Positions 1-9,046 of a stretch of DNA of 39,734 nucleotides are shown here, one piece after another. Position 1 is the stretch's first letter, and each line of letters opens with the position of its first letter. Position numbers and translations under genes: made by a program. The notes below the pieces were generated by a model. It did no database searches. It saw only the letters and a program-made list of their open reading frames with translations, and had not been told where the DNA came from. Source of the stretch: Planctomycetaceae bacterium (GTDB lineage Bacteria > Planctomycetota > Planctomycetia > Pirellulales > Lacipirellulaceae); contig QIKP01000037.1 in the NCBI GenBank assembly GCA_003233055.1, positions 1 to 39,734 on the forward strand, written 5' to 3'.

Positions 1-201
1 GACCACCCTCTCCTCCCGATCCCGAAACGCCGGCTCCCCTTCCTCCTTAAAGATTTGGGCAATGGACTGGCCCGCCTGTTGCTCGATCTGGTCGTCCGAG
101 TCGACAAACTCCCAGCCCCTCAGCACCGCGAGATGCCGGGCGACGGTCGACTTACCGGTTCCACGGTAACCCATTAGAAATAAGTTAGAGTCGAGAGACA
201 T
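1..201 (-). CDS. aroK: Shikimate kinase, 5' part (cut by window edge)
   Basis: Reading the minus strand from the ATG at 201 gives 67 codons open to the window edge. Shikimate kinase phosphorylates the 3-hydroxyl of shikimate with ATP in the cytoplasm, step five of the chorismate pathway. The visible part holds the P-loop GYRGTGKST (residues 11-19), the DSDDQIE segment (about 36-42) where the family binds shikimate through the first Asp, and the FRDREE segment (about 59-64) with the conserved Arg-x-x-Glu. The start fits the family, whose P-loop lies about ten residues from the N terminus; no clear Shine-Dalgarno precedes it. The gene points the same way as the aroD-aroE fusion 550 bp upstream, so consecutive shikimate steps are clustered. 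The gap between them is filled with repeats, so co-transcription is uncertain. Confidence 0.9.
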   Translation of the reverse strand, partial: MSLDSNLFLMGYRGTGKSTVARHLAVLRGWEFVDSDDQIEQQAGQSIAQIFKEEGEPAFRDREERVV

Positions 202-328
202 GAGGGGCTCACGGACCGCGCGGCGGTTCGGCTAGGCAGATGGGAGTGGTTCCGCATTGTAACCATTCATGGCCGGAAGAAGAAACCACAAATCCGATGA
301 ATCCAGGAGAACTGCCAAGTCATTTTTG

Positions 329-587
329 AACCGCCAAGATCGCCAAGGCGCCAAGAAACAAGGCGCCAAGAAAGATGTCGCCGGAAGCAGAGAAACCCCG
401 GATGGTTAATCGTGTCACCGTTCCTGAGTCGAAAGAAAGAAACCACGAACCCAAAGAGATAGAGGGGGTGTCCTTTTGCCGCTATTCGTATCGATTCGCG
501 TCATTGGTGGTTTCCCCTGCCTCCGATTCGGGGAACGGTTGCCTCTCTCCTCCAACTCTTCTTGGCGCCTTGGCGTACTTGGCGGTT
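329..587. repeat. Fold-back element with CGCCAAG-type 29-nt arms
   Basis: The left arm (329-357) is built from CGCCAAG units at 8-9 nt spacing, and the right arm (559-587) is its reverse complement with two mismatches. Another unit follows the left arm at 363-369. Inside lie GAAACCACGAA (439-449) and the inverted CGAAT-type arm at 484-510, so one repeat pair is nested in another. No transposase is present. A non-autonomous element or long RNA hairpin is possible; the function is unknown to me. Confidence 0.6.
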
Positions 588-630
588 TCTTTTATTCGGC
601 GTCGGCGTCTTTGAAAGCGTCCTGTCCTAT

Positions 631-754
631 GAATCGTTGAGACAAAGAACGTTGCTGAAAGAAGGGGAACCAAGCATTGCACTCCTTTCTTCCTGTATTC
701 GTAGGATTCGCGTCATTCGTGGTTTCCCTGCCTCGGCTACCGCAGAACGGTTAC
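631..754 (+). repeat. Dispersed repeat, copy A (about 105-120 bp)
   Basis: Positions 631-738 match the reverse complement of 14511-14614 at roughly 90 percent by eye, with about ten substitutions and one 4-nt gap. It carries a CGAAT-type arm at 697-722, with ATTCG every 9 nt, and a non-repetitive core. The related end continues to about 754, directly beside the aroDE stop codon. The matching left arm is vestigial (626-636). Confidence 0.75.
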
Positions 755-2242
755 TCAGTATTTTACCGGTCCGGTAATGCGTTTGAGGGTCGATCGCATC
801 GTTTTCATCGGTGCTTCTCGGCCGGTGAAGAGCATGAATTGGAGCCCGGCTTGCCGGATAAACATCTCGACGCCCGTGGCCGTTTGGCATCCGTGCAATC
901 GGGCTTCTTTGATGAGCAGTGTCGATTCGGGATTGTAAACGGTATCAAAGACCAGCATCGAAGGCTTGAGGTAGGAACGGTTAAAAGGCGTATCGTCGAC
1001 ATTGGGGTGCATGCCGATCGGTGTCCCGTTGACCAACACGTCGATGTTCGCGGAATGCCGGGCATTCCAGTCGATCGCCTTGCCACCGAATTCCCCCGCC
1101 AGTCTTTCCGCCCGGTCGCGCGAGCGGCTGGCCACAATCACCTTCGCTTCTTTCTTCTGAAGACCATACATGATCGCTCGAGAGACTCCCCCGGCACCGA
1201 GCACCAGGACCCGCTTGCCATGGAGCCGACTCGGCAAGGCTCCCTCGTCACCGAGTGCGTGCTCCAAGGTATCCATGGCCGCCTTGCAGTCGGTGTTGTA
1301 ACCGAGGACTTCGCCATCACGAAAGATGAGCGTGTTGGCCGCCTTAATCCCTTTCACGGCCGCGTCGACTTTCGTGACATACCGGGCGACCGACTCCTTG
1401 TGGGGGATCGTCACGCTGAGCCCTCGGATCTCCATTCGAGGCACGTCACCAAGGAACTGCCCCAGCGAATCGCTCGGCACACGAAACGGGATGTAAACCG
1501 CATCGATCTTTTGGTCCGCGAAGGCCGCATTGTGAATCTGTGGCCCGAGGCTGTGGGCGACCGGGTCGGCGATGACTCCGAAAACTTCGGTGGCGTGAGT
1601 GATCGATTCGTAACGGTAGACCTCCATCATCTGGTCGTACGAAAGTTGTCCCGGGGCGAGTGCTCGTTCGTGGTGAAACGTTGCGTAGGTGAAAGGTGCG
1701 CCACATCGAGCAAGCAAAATCCGCGACGGCGTGCCGATATCCCCCATGCACATCCCAACAATGGGAAGATTGTTGTGGCTGACCAGTTCGAGCATCCGCA
1801 AATTATCGCTCGGGCGCTGCGCCATGGTCGTGATTTTAACAACGTCCGCGTCGAGTGCCGCAAGCCGATCATAAATCGCCTTCAAGTTGTCGGGTGTGTG
1901 TCGGAAGTTGTGGTAGCTGATAATTCGTTTCGTTTTACCAAAGCGAGGAATCTTGTCAGCAATATCGTCTTCCAGGTCGACGTAGTCGACCTCCAGCGAG
2001 ATCGCCTCCCGAAGCATCACGAGCCGCTCCTCCTCGGTGCCCGAGAATTTGCCCCCATCCTCTTCCCGCCGGCAGGTAATGATAACCGGGCAAGGGCGAT
2101 CCTTGAGAAGTCGCTGCATGTTGAGGCGGCTGTTGACGTAGTCGAGCCGGAGCTCGACCAACTGCGCACCGCGCTTCACCAGTTCTTGAAATTCCGCCAG
2201 CATATGCTTATGCCGGCTGCGACCAATGCTGACGCAAATCAT
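755..2242 (-). CDS. aroDE: Bifunctional 3-dehydroquinate dehydratase / shikimate dehydrogenase
   Basis: The 495-residue protein fuses two consecutive shikimate-pathway enzymes. Residues 1 to about 215 are a type I dehydroquinate dehydratase: ELRLDY near 30-35, the catalytic His111 in SYHNF, and the Schiff-base lysine K136 in DVVKI. Residues from about 220 are an NADP-dependent shikimate dehydrogenase: the shikimate-binding segment IADPVAHSLGP (224-234), catalytic K282 in SVTIPHK, the NTD triad at 316-318, and the Rossmann motif GAGGVSR (349-355). It converts 3-dehydroquinate through 3-dehydroshikimate to shikimate, the substrate of the neighbouring aroK product. This domain order is known from plants and some bacteria. 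The ATG at 2242 starts directly on the dehydratase core, so little sequence can be missing. The stop codon abuts a dispersed repeat. All key residues are present. Confidence 0.96.
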   Translation of the reverse strand: MICVSIGRSRHKHMLAEFQELVKRGAQLVELRLDYVNSRLNMQRLLKDRPCPVIITCRREEDGGKFSGTEEERLVMLREAISLEVDYVDLEDDIADKIPRFGKTKRIISYHNFRHTPDNLKAIYDRLAALDADVVKITTMAQRPSDNLRMLELVSHNNLPIVGMCMGDIGTPSRILLARCGAPFTYATFHHERALAPGQLSYDQMMEVYRYESITHATEVFGVIADPVAHSLGPQIHNAAFADQKIDAVYIPFRVPSDSLGQFLGDVPRMEIRGLSVTIPHKESVARYVTKVDAAVKGIKAANTLIFRDGEVLGYNTDCKAAMDTLEHALGDEGALPSRLHGKRVLVLGAGGVSRAIMYGLQKKEAKVIVASRSRDRAERLAGEFGGKAIDWNARHSANIDVLVNGTPIGMHPNVDDTPFNRSYLKPSMLVFDTVYNPESTLLIKEARLHGCQTATGVEMFIRQAGLQFMLFTGREAPMKTMRSTLKRITGPVKY

Positions 2243-2249
2243 GGGGGGA

Positions 2250-2277
2250 GGCTGAGGGCTGAAGGCTGAGGGCTGAA
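2250..2277. repeat. Four tandem heptamers GGCTGAR
   Basis: Four 7-nt units alternate GGCTGAG and GGCTGAA just upstream of the aroDE start codon. Two further units each occur at 5779-5792 and 9475-9488. Too short and regular to be CRISPR; they look like an expandable intergenic repeat. Confidence 0.8.
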
Positions 2278-2338
2278 GGGCTCTATTCTCACCAACCGAG
2301 GGGCATTCCGCAATTGGTACCGCCGCCCCCTGCCCCGC

Positions 2339-4240
2339 TCAAATTCTCTTAAACTGCTTGTCCAGATCGTCACAACTAAAAACCAGCGAGGTCGGCCGAC
2401 CATGGGGGCAGTGGTGATGGTTCTCCGTCAGATGGCGATGTTCCAGCAAAGCGACGATTTCTGCGGTGGTAAGCCGATCGCCAAACTTCACCGCCGCCTT
2501 GCAAGCGACCGTGTGGAGCAAGTCATCGAACAGGTCGCCCGATTCGGGCAGCCGATCGGCAGAGGTGAGCCGCTCGACGATCTCGCCCAAAACCTCCCTG
2601 GGAGCCAAGTTCGCAAGGATGGCGGGGTAACTGGAGAGGAGCACCGTGTCGCCCCCAAAAGGTTCGACCGCGACCCCCAATCGCGCGAGCAACTCACGAT
2701 GCTCCAGCACCGCGGCCGCTTCATCGCCGGTCAAGTCGACCGGTTCCGGAACCAAGAGCGTCTGCGTCTCGAGCCCCTCGGCGGCGACCTTGGCACGAAT
2801 TTGTTCGTAAAGAATTCGCTCGTGGAGTGCGTGCTGATCGATGATCTCCATCCCCTGCTCCGTCTCCACCACCAGGTACCGATCATGCAACTGAATCGCC
2901 CTGGCGCAGACCGCTTCAGCGGTCCGGGCGTCGGTCCGAGTTTCGGTCCCCGTCCCCGTTGTCCCCGTTTCAGCGCTCCCGTCGGGCCCCCGCGCCACCG
3001 AAGCCGCGTGCGGCGCACCGGAAGTGGGTGCCGCCCCGGTGGAGGGGAAGGGCTTAAACGGTTGGTTGATGCGGTGCAAGACCAAGGGTTCGCCCGCAGA
3101 TCGCAAAGAGGGAGAGGAGGTTTCTGGCGTGTCGAGTCGCTGCTGCGTGAGCTCCCGCTTGGCCCAATCGACGAGGGGGCTCGGCCTCCCCGAACCAACT
3201 GCCTCTTCTTCCTCGCCTCCCGCTCCTCTGCCCTGAACGGTGGCTCGAAGGTCGGTCGAAAGAAATTTGCTCCGCAGCGTACTCAACAGTTGGCTGTAAA
3301 GTTTCCCCCCATCCAAGAAGCGGACTTCTAGTTTCGTGGGGTGAACATTGACGTCCGCCAAGTTGGGGGGCATGTCGAATCGGAGGAAGCAGATGGGATA
3401 CCGCCCCGTCAGCAGCAGGCCGCGGTACGCCTCGCCAAGGGCATGCTGGAGCGCTCGGTCGCGAATGTTTCGCCCATTCAGGAACAGGTACTGTAAGCGA
3501 TTGTTCGCCCGACTCTGCATGGGATTGGCGGCGTAGCCAGCGAGCGAGACCGACTCGTCGACGCTTTCGACCTCGATAAGCGAATCGGCCAATTCGTTGC
3601 CAAACAGATCGGCAATGCGCCGCTGCCAGTCGTCCGTGGCGGGCAAGTCGTGAACTTCTCGCTTGCCATGCTCGAGCCGAAAGTAAATCCCTGGATGGGC
3701 CAACGCAATGCGGACAAAGGCTTCGGTGGCGTGCCCCGTCTCGGTGGGCGCGGTCCGAAGAAAACGCTGCCGCACCGGTATATTATAAAACAAGTCGCCC
3801 ACTTCGACCGTCGTCCCAACCGGGCAACCAGCTGGCACAATCGCCTCCGCCACCCCACCGTTCACTCGCAGCTCCGCACCACTTTCCGTGCCGACGGGGC
3901 GGGTCCGGAGCGTGGTTCGGCTCACTTCGGCAATCGACGCGAGCGCCTCGCCTCGAAAACCCATCGTGGCGACCTCGAACAGGTCCTCGGCCGTTGCGAT
4001 TTTGCTGGTGGCATGATTCGTTACCGCGAGGGGGAGTTGATCCATTGACATGCCGCAACCGTTGTCGGCAACCCGAATCAGCTCCCGCCCCCCCGCTTCA
4101 AGCCGCACATGGATCCGGGTCGCGCCGGCGTCGACGGAGTTCTCGATCAACTCCTTCACCACACTCGCTGGCCGTTCGATCACTTCACCAGCCGCGATTT
4201 TGTTGACGACGGAATCAGGAAGTTGGCGAATGGTGGGCAT
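2339..4240 (-). CDS. mutL: DNA mismatch repair protein MutL (endonuclease type)
   Basis: The 633-residue protein has the GHKL ATPase of MutL at its N terminus: the AAGEVIERPASVVKELIENS segment (16-35), DNGCGM (59-64) and GFRGEAL (94-100). The transducer domain includes the PTKLEVRF segment near 301-308. A low-complexity linker of about 100 residues (about 340-440) leads to the C-terminal dimerisation domain. That domain holds the endonuclease motif DQHALHERILYE (468-479, pattern DQHA-x2-E-x4-E), ACKAAVK (579-585) and CPHGRP (611-616), the metal-binding set of MutL proteins that nick DNA themselves. This is the form expected in bacteria without MutH. The ATG at 4240 gives the usual family N terminus. 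Gene order is response regulator, mutL, aroDE on one strand with gaps of about 100 bp, so shared transcription is possible but not shown. Confidence 0.96.
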   Translation of the reverse strand: MPTIRQLPDSVVNKIAAGEVIERPASVVKELIENSVDAGATRIHVRLEAGGRELIRVADNGCGMSMDQLPLAVTNHATSKIATAEDLFEVATMGFRGEALASIAEVSRTTLRTRPVGTESGAELRVNGGVAEAIVPAGCPVGTTVEVGDLFYNIPVRQRFLRTAPTETGHATEAFVRIALAHPGIYFRLEHGKREVHDLPATDDWQRRIADLFGNELADSLIEVESVDESVSLAGYAANPMQSRANNRLQYLFLNGRNIRDRALQHALGEAYRGLLLTGRYPICFLRFDMPPNLADVNVHPTKLEVRFLDGGKLYSQLLSTLRSKFLSTDLRATVQGRGAGGEEEEAVGSGRPSPLVDWAKRELTQQRLDTPETSSPSLRSAGEPLVLHRINQPFKPFPSTGAAPTSGAPHAASVARGPDGSAETGTTGTGTETRTDARTAEAVCARAIQLHDRYLVVETEQGMEIIDQHALHERILYEQIRAKVAAEGLETQTLLVPEPVDLTGDEAAAVLEHRELLARLGVAVEPFGGDTVLLSSYPAILANLAPREVLGEIVERLTSADRLPESGDLFDDLLHTVACKAAVKFGDRLTTAEIVALLEHRHLTENHHHCPHGRPTSLVFSCDDLDKQFKRI

Positions 4241-4317
4241 GTTGGGGGTCGTCCATGATTCGACGGGAAGGGCGCTGCCCGACGAGCCAACCTTAGCGGG
4301 TCAACTGCGATCGTCGG

Positions 4318-4331
4318 CTACTGACTACTGA
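4318..4331. repeat. Two tandem heptamers CTACTGA
   Basis: A 7-nt direct repeat lies between the response regulator stop and the mutL start. It has the same period as the GGCTGAR repeats nearby but a different sequence. The function is unknown. Confidence 0.6.
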
Positions 4332-4338
4332 CATGGGA

Positions 4339-5730
4339 CTAATTCAATCCATACTCTTTGATCTTTCGATACAATGTCCGCTCGCCAATGCCAAGCATTG
4401 AGGCGGCTTCTTCGCGGTTCCCGCCGGTAACCCGGAGCGTCTCGCCGATGAACAGGCCTTCGACTTCCGAGAGTGGTTTCCCCACCATCGCGTGAAGGCC
4501 ATCGCCAGTCGGGCTCTCCTGTTCGGGCCCAGGAGGGCCAAACTCCTCTGGGAGGTCGTCGAGGTCGAGTACTTCGTCGTAGTCGACCACCACCATGCTT
4601 TCGACCGTGTTGGCCAGTTGCCGGACGTTGCCAGGCCAGGGAAAAGCCATCAATCGTCGGCGGGCGGCGGTCGTCATGCTCTTGATTTTTTTGTGGTGCC
4701 GGGAGGCGTGGATCTTCATGAAGTGATCGACCAGCAGTGGAATATCCTGCGTCCGCTCCGCCAAATTTGGCAGCCGTAGGCTGATAACTTTGAGCCGGTG
4801 GTAGAGGTCTTCCCGGAACTCGCCGCTCGTAACCGCTTCTCTCAAACTACGGTTCGTGGCCGACAAGATCCGCACGTCGACCGAGACCGACTCGTTGGAG
4901 CCGACTCGCGTGATCTCTCGGTTCTCCAAGACGCGCAAGAGCTTGATCTGAGTCGGTACGGGCATGTCGCCCACTTCGTCGAGGAAGAGCGTTCCGCCGT
5001 CGGCATACTCGAATTTCCCTTTGCGATCCCGGGCGTCGGTAAACGCCCCGGGAACACTCCCAAACAGCTCCCCTTCGAGAATGTGCTCGCTGAGGGCCGC
5101 GCAGTTGAGGCCGACGAAGTGGCGGTTCTTACGGGGACTATTCTGATGGATCGCCTGAGCAACCAGTTCTTTGCCGGTGCCGGTTTCCCCTTCGATGAGC
5201 ACGGTCGCGTCGGTCGGCGCGATGCGGCGAAGCCGCTCGGTCAGCGCTCGCATCGGAGGGCTATTGCCGATGAGCCCCTCGAAGCCAAATTTTTCGTCGA
5301 GTCGGCGGCTCAGTTCGGCATTGGCTCGACGAAGGTGTTGGCTACGGGCTGCCTTGCCGACGACGCTGCGAAGCTGCTGGAGGTCGAGCGGCTTGAGCAG
5401 AAAATGGGACGCCCCTTGCTGCATCGCCTCGACCGCCGACTCGATTGTCCCATGCCCGGTCACCAGGATCACCTCCGCGTCAGGGAGGTCGTTCCGGGCC
5501 TGGGCGAGTATTTCCAGGCCGCCGATTTTCGGCATTTTGAGGTCGCTGATGATGATCTCAAAAGTTGCCCTTCCGATGAGTTCCGCCCCTTGTTCTCCTG
5601 ACGTAGCCACTTTGCAGGCGTAGCCCTGACTTTGCAGACTATCCGCCACCGCTTCCGCGTGGGCCGGGTCGTCGTCGACGACCAGCACGTTGATGGGGGG
5701 GCCTGGTTGGGCAGGTTTCGATGCAGCCAT
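4339..5730 (-). CDS. NtrC-type sigma-54 response regulator
   Basis: Three domains are seen (463 residues from the ATG at 5730). An N-terminal receiver contains VVDDDPAH, the phospho-acceptor Asp in ISDLKMP and the conserved Lys in LLKPLD. A central AAA+ sigma-54 activator contains the Walker A motif GETGTGKE, Walker B around [10 protein letters not shown], and the sigma-54 contact loop. A Fis-type helix-turn-helix ends the protein ([17 protein letters not shown]). It should activate sigma-54 promoters on phosphorylation, presumably by the kinase encoded 44 bp upstream. The contact loop reads GAFTDA instead of the usual GAFTGA. An upstream in-frame start at 5769 would add 13 residues unlike receiver domains, so I prefer 5730; neither has a convincing ribosome site. 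Target genes cannot be inferred. Confidence 0.9.
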   Translation of the reverse strand: MAASKPAQPGPPINVLVVDDDPAHAEAVADSLQSQGYACKVATSGEQGAELIGRATFEIIISDLKMPKIGGLEILAQARNDLPDAEVILVTGHGTIESAVEAMQQGASHFLLKPLDLQQLRSVVGKAARSQHLRRANAELSRRLDEKFGFEGLIGNSPPMRALTERLRRIAPTDATVLIEGETGTGKELVAQAIHQNSPRKNRHFVGLNCAALSEHILEGELFGSVPGAFTDARDRKGKFEYADGGTLFLDEVGDMPVPTQIKLLRVLENREITRVGSNESVSVDVRILSATNRSLREAVTSGEFREDLYHRLKVISLRLPNLAERTQDIPLLVDHFMKIHASRHHKKIKSMTTAARRRLMAFPWPGNVRQLANTVESMVVVDYDEVLDLDDLPEEFGPPGPEQESPTGDGLHAMVGKPLSEVEGLFIGETLRVTGGNREEAASMLGIGERTLYRKIKEYGLN

Positions 5731-5774
5731 GATGAGTCGATGATAGAGATTCGGTGAGCGAAGCCGCAAGCGGC

Positions 5775-6539
5775 CTACGGCTGAGGGCTGAGGGGTGCGG
5801 GGACGGTGCCTGCTTCCGCCGCCAGTCTTGCCGGGGCGGGAAGGGTCATGGTGAAGTGGGTGCCTCGGCCCACTTCCGTCTCGACGCCAATGGTGCCGCC
5901 ATGGGCTTCGATGATCTTGGCCATCGTCGGGAGCCCTAAGCCCGACCCACCGGGCCTCGTGGAGAAAAAGGTTTCAAACATCCGGGCTGCCGTCTCGTCG
6001 TCCATGCCCGAACCGGTATCGATCACATGCACCAAGGCATGCTCCCCTTCGGTAGCGGTCGCCACGGTGAGCTCTCCCCCCTTGGGCATCGACTGCTTCG
6101 CATTGAGCAGCAAGTTCAAGAGAGCGCCGCGAAACGATCGACGATCGAGCTGCAGGGTCGGGACGTTGGAGTCCAGATAGCGAACGATCGTCACGTTCGC
6201 CTCCTCTGCCTCGGGCGTGAAAAAGTCCAAGAGGTCGTCGATTTGGGCGTTCAGATCGGTCGGTTTGAGGTCCAGGTGGCGCACCTTGGCAAACTGCAAG
6301 AAGTCGTCGAGCAAGCCTTGCAGCCGACTACACTCCTGCTGCATGGTCTCCATCCGTTTGAGTGCGCGACGCTGGCCGGGCGATTCTTCCCCATCCAGGT
6401 CCTCGGCCATCAATTGTAAATTAAGCCGAATCGTCGAGAGGGGATTCTTAATCTCATGCGCCAGCGCCCCCGCCAGCCGAGCGATCTCGGTGTATTGGTC
6501 CATCAAACGCTGAACCGCAGCAGTCGTTTGGTCAGGCAT
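5775..6539 (-). CDS. Soluble histidine kinase without a sensor domain
   Basis: The 254-residue protein begins almost directly with the dimerisation helix carrying the phospho-accepting His ([15 protein letters not shown], near residues 26-40). The ATPase domain follows, with N box [11 protein letters not shown]1 box DTGSGMDDE, the F box around FFSTRPGG and G2 box GSGLGLP. No transmembrane segment, PAS, GAF or HAMP domain is visible, so the signal must arrive through another protein or its short N-terminal helix. It resembles the catalytic half of NtrB/ZraS kinases and precedes its likely partner, the NtrC-type regulator. The last residues (APLSPQP) and the stop codon are encoded by GGCTGAG heptamers, so the C terminus appears to have been reshaped by a repeat. 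Confidence 0.9.
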   Translation of the reverse strand: MPDQTTAAVQRLMDQYTEIARLAGALAHEIKNPLSTIRLNLQLMAEDLDGEESPGQRRALKRMETMQQECSRLQGLLDDFLQFAKVRHLDLKPTDLNAQIDDLLDFFTPEAEEANVTIVRYLDSNVPTLQLDRRSFRGALLNLLLNAKQSMPKGGELTVATATEGEHALVHVIDTGSGMDDETAARMFETFFSTRPGGSGLGLPTMAKIIEAHGGTIGVETEVGRGTHFTMTLPAPARLAAEAGTVPAPLSPQP

Positions 6540-6623
6540 GGAGGGGGAAGGGGTGAGAAGGGAGAGACGGAGGGCGATGCCGCTTCAGCGGCAGTCGCGG
6601 CAGAGTCGAGAGCAACCACCACT

Positions 6624-6660
6624 AAAAAACCGGGCCTCGCTTGCGAGGCCCGGTGAAAAA
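6624..6660 (-). terminator. Intrinsic terminator after pnp
   Basis: A perfect 12-bp stem (ACCGGGCCTCGC with its complement, 6629-6640 and 6643-6654) with a 2-nt loop is flanked by an A run on each side. On the minus strand the hairpin ends in TTTTTT, 40 bp past the pnp stop. It would close the rpsO-pnp unit before the kinase gene and could work in both directions. Confidence 0.93.
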
Positions 6661-6692
6661 AATCAATCGACGCTTGCCTCTTCTCGCGGCAC

Positions 6693-8843
6693 CTATTCGG
6701 CACCCGCCCCGGCGGTTTCGGCTTCTGCTTCGACCAGGACCGCCTTGCGACTTAGCTTCACGCGGTCTTGCTCGTCGACGGCGATCACCTTCACTTGGAT
6801 CGACTCGCCCACTTTCAAGATGTCCGCGACGCTCGAAACGTACTCGTTGGACAACTCGCTGATGTGGCAGAGGCCATCTTTGCCTGGAAGGATTTCGATG
6901 AACGCGCCGAAGTCCTTAATGCTGCTGACGGTCCCATCGTAAATACGACCGACCTGCACCGTGGCGGTCACCATTTCAACCCGAGCCATGGCCGCCTTGA
7001 GGGCTTCCTCGTTGGCAGCGGCAACGGTCACGGTGCCATCCTCGTCGATGTCGATCTGCGAGCCGGTGTCTTCCTGGATGGCACGAATGTTTTTGCCACC
7101 CGGGCCGATGAGCATGCCGATCTTGTCGGGAGCAATCTTCGTCCGCTCGAGCCGTGGTGCCGATGCGGAGGTCGCCTCGCGGGGACGTTGGATCGCCGTG
7201 AGCATCGATCGCAAGATTTCCATCCGTGCTTCGCGCGATTGAATGAGCGTTTCACGAATAATCTCTTCGCTGATGCCCTTGATCTTCAAGTCGAGCTGGA
7301 TGCCGGTGATGCCGTTTTGGGTACCAGCAATCTTGAAGTCCATGTCGCCGAAGTGATCTTCGTCGCCCAGGATATCAGTGAGGAGAATATGGTTGTCCCC
7401 CTCCTTCACGAGCCCGACCGAGATCCCTGCGACAGGGTTCGTGATCGGCACGCCAGCCGCCATCAGGCCAAGCGTACCAGCACAGACACTCGCCATTGAG
7501 CTCGAACCATTCGACTCGAGGATGTCGGAGATCACGCGGATCGTGTAAGGGAAGTCGTCGTGTGCCGGCAAGACAGGGCCGATGCTCCGCTCGGCGAGCA
7601 TCCCATGACCAATTTCCCGGCGACCAGGCCCACGAATGGGGCGGCACTCGCCAACCGAGAACGAGGGGAAGTTGTAGTCGAGCATGAACCGCTTCGAATA
7701 CTCTTCACCTAGCCCGTCGACACGCTGCTCATCGCGACCGGTACCCAGGGTGATGGTCACGAGAGCCTGGGTTTCGCCTCGTTGAAACAAAGCCGAGCCA
7801 TGGACGCGAGGGAGCAAGTCGACTTCGCACTCGATGGCGCGGAGTGTTTTGCCATCACGACCATCGGGCCGATTGCCGGCGAGGATTTGGTCGCGGATCG
7901 CCTTTTCTTCCAGGTCATGCCACGACTTCTTGAACGAGCCCATCTCGTAGGCACCGTCGGCCTCGGGGTCCGGAATCAAGGCGGCTAGCGCCTCTTCCTT
8001 CACGGCACGAACCGCCTCGGCTCGGGCCTGCTTCCCCTCGGTCTGCTTCGCCTGCAAAAGCGGGTTGTAGAACCGCTCTTCCAAGACAGCCATCAGGCCG
8101 TCCGACTCGGGTGCCTGGAAGTCGATCTTTTCCGGGTTGACCTTGTCGATCAGTTCTTGCTGAAGATCACAAATTTCGCAGACGTAGCGGTGGGCTTCCA
8201 TCAGCGCTTCGGCCATCCGGTCTTCGGGCATCTCGCGGGCGAATCCCTCGATCATCAAGATCGCTTCCTTGGTCCCCGAAACGATGACGTCGAGATCGCT
8301 CGTTTCCAGATCGTCATTCGTCGGAAACGGAATGAATTGGCCATCAACATGGGCAAGTCGCACCGATGCGAGCGGGCCCAAGAAAGGGAGCGGTGAAATA
8401 CCGAGCGCGGTGCAGGCACCATTCATCGCCAGGATGTCGCCATCGTTTTGGCGGTCGCTCGAAAGGACAAAATTCTGGATCTGCACTTCGTCCTGAAACC
8501 CGTCAGCAAACATCGGGCGAATCGGCCGGTCGATCAGCCGAGCCGTGAGGGTCTCTTTGGTCGTCGGCCTGCCTTCTCGCTTGAGGAAGCCGCCGGGAAA
8601 TTTGCCGGCCGCAGCATGCCGCTCGCGGTAGTCGCACATCAGCGGAAAGAAGTCGATCCCAGGTCGCGGGTCGCTGTGGGCGGCGGCACTCAAGACGACC
8701 GTCTCGCCGTATTGCACCTGAACACAACCGGCCGCTTGCTTGGCAAGTCCGCCCGTTTCAAAACTAAGGACTTCACGACCAATTTTCTTTTCTACTTTTA
8801 CACGATTCACAATAATTTCTCTTTCTTTTTTCTTCTTTGCCAA
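6693..8843 (-). CDS. pnp: Polyribonucleotide nucleotidyltransferase (PNPase)
   Basis: The 716-residue protein degrades RNA from the 3' end by phosphorolysis. It has two RNase PH domains joined by a helical domain; the second includes GDEDHFGDMDFKIAGT (about 485-500) with the metal-binding aspartates. A KH domain follows (IGPGGKNIRAIQ) and then a C-terminal S1 domain (YDGTVSSIKDFGAFIEI, near 640). Length and order match the family. The longest reading begins with TTG at 8843 and gives a Lys-rich tail (MAKKKKERE). A GTG at codon 12 would give a more ordinary N terminus (VNRVKVEKKIG), so the start is unsettled. It lies 200 bp downstream of rpsO in the same direction, the arrangement known from E. 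coli. Confidence 0.96.
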   Translation of the reverse strand: MAKKKKEREIIVNRVKVEKKIGREVLSFETGGLAKQAAGCVQVQYGETVVLSAAAHSDPRPGIDFFPLMCDYRERHAAAGKFPGGFLKREGRPTTKETLTARLIDRPIRPMFADGFQDEVQIQNFVLSSDRQNDGDILAMNGACTALGISPLPFLGPLASVRLAHVDGQFIPFPTNDDLETSDLDVIVSGTKEAILMIEGFAREMPEDRMAEALMEAHRYVCEICDLQQELIDKVNPEKIDFQAPESDGLMAVLEERFYNPLLQAKQTEGKQARAEAVRAVKEEALAALIPDPEADGAYEMGSFKKSWHDLEEKAIRDQILAGNRPDGRDGKTLRAIECEVDLLPRVHGSALFQRGETQALVTITLGTGRDEQRVDGLGEEYSKRFMLDYNFPSFSVGECRPIRGPGRREIGHGMLAERSIGPVLPAHDDFPYTIRVISDILESNGSSSMASVCAGTLGLMAAGVPITNPVAGISVGLVKEGDNHILLTDILGDEDHFGDMDFKIAGTQNGITGIQLDLKIKGISEEIIRETLIQSREARMEILRSMLTAIQRPREATSASAPRLERTKIAPDKIGMLIGPGGKNIRAIQEDTGSQIDIDEDGTVTVAAANEEALKAAMARVEMVTATVQVGRIYDGTVSSIKDFGAFIEILPGKDGLCHISELSNEYVSSVADILKVGESIQVKVIAVDEQDRVKLSRKAVLVEAEAETAGAGAE

Positions 8844-8862
8844 TAATGATTTTAGTCAACGG

Positions 8863-8881
8863 CGATCACCACTAGTGATCG
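8863..8881 (-). other. Small hairpin in the rpsO-pnp spacer
   Basis: A perfect 7-bp stem (CGATCAC with GTGATCG) and a 5-nt loop sit 20 bp before the pnp start. In E. coli a hairpin in this spacer is cut by RNase III and PNPase controls its own mRNA there. This stem is shorter, so the same role is only a suggestion. It has no T run and is not a terminator. Confidence 0.45.
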
Positions 8882-9046
8882 AGGCAGCCGACAGCCCTAG
8901 CTGCGGGCCAAGGGGAACGGCCACGCCAATGCGGAAAGCCATCCAATTCAGAGGGCACCTGCACGCTAGCGCATTCGACACACGTCGTACGGACCAGAGC
9001 ACGCCTTACCAGCGGGTCCAAAACTGCCGACGGGGTGACCGGAAAA

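Larger units (their letters stand above)
202..754. other. Gene-less spacer rich in fold-back repeats
   Basis: This 553-bp gap between aroK and the aroD-aroE fusion holds no gene I can support. Short ORFs on both strands follow the 9-nt repeat period and match no family. The gap contains an inverted pair of CGCCAAG-type arms, a nested pair of CGAAT-type arms, a CGAAT-like piece at 283-305, and a repeat copy whose edge touches the stop codon of aroDE. It must also hold the aroK promoter, which I cannot place. Confidence 0.6.

Noticed and set aside
677..2269. A 530-codon open frame on the plus strand across aroDE
   Set aside because: It is antisense to a gene with all catalytic residues and has no recognisable motif; GC-rich codon use opens the opposite frame.
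2250..2277. CRISPR-like array
   Set aside because: Seven-base units without spacers and no cas genes.
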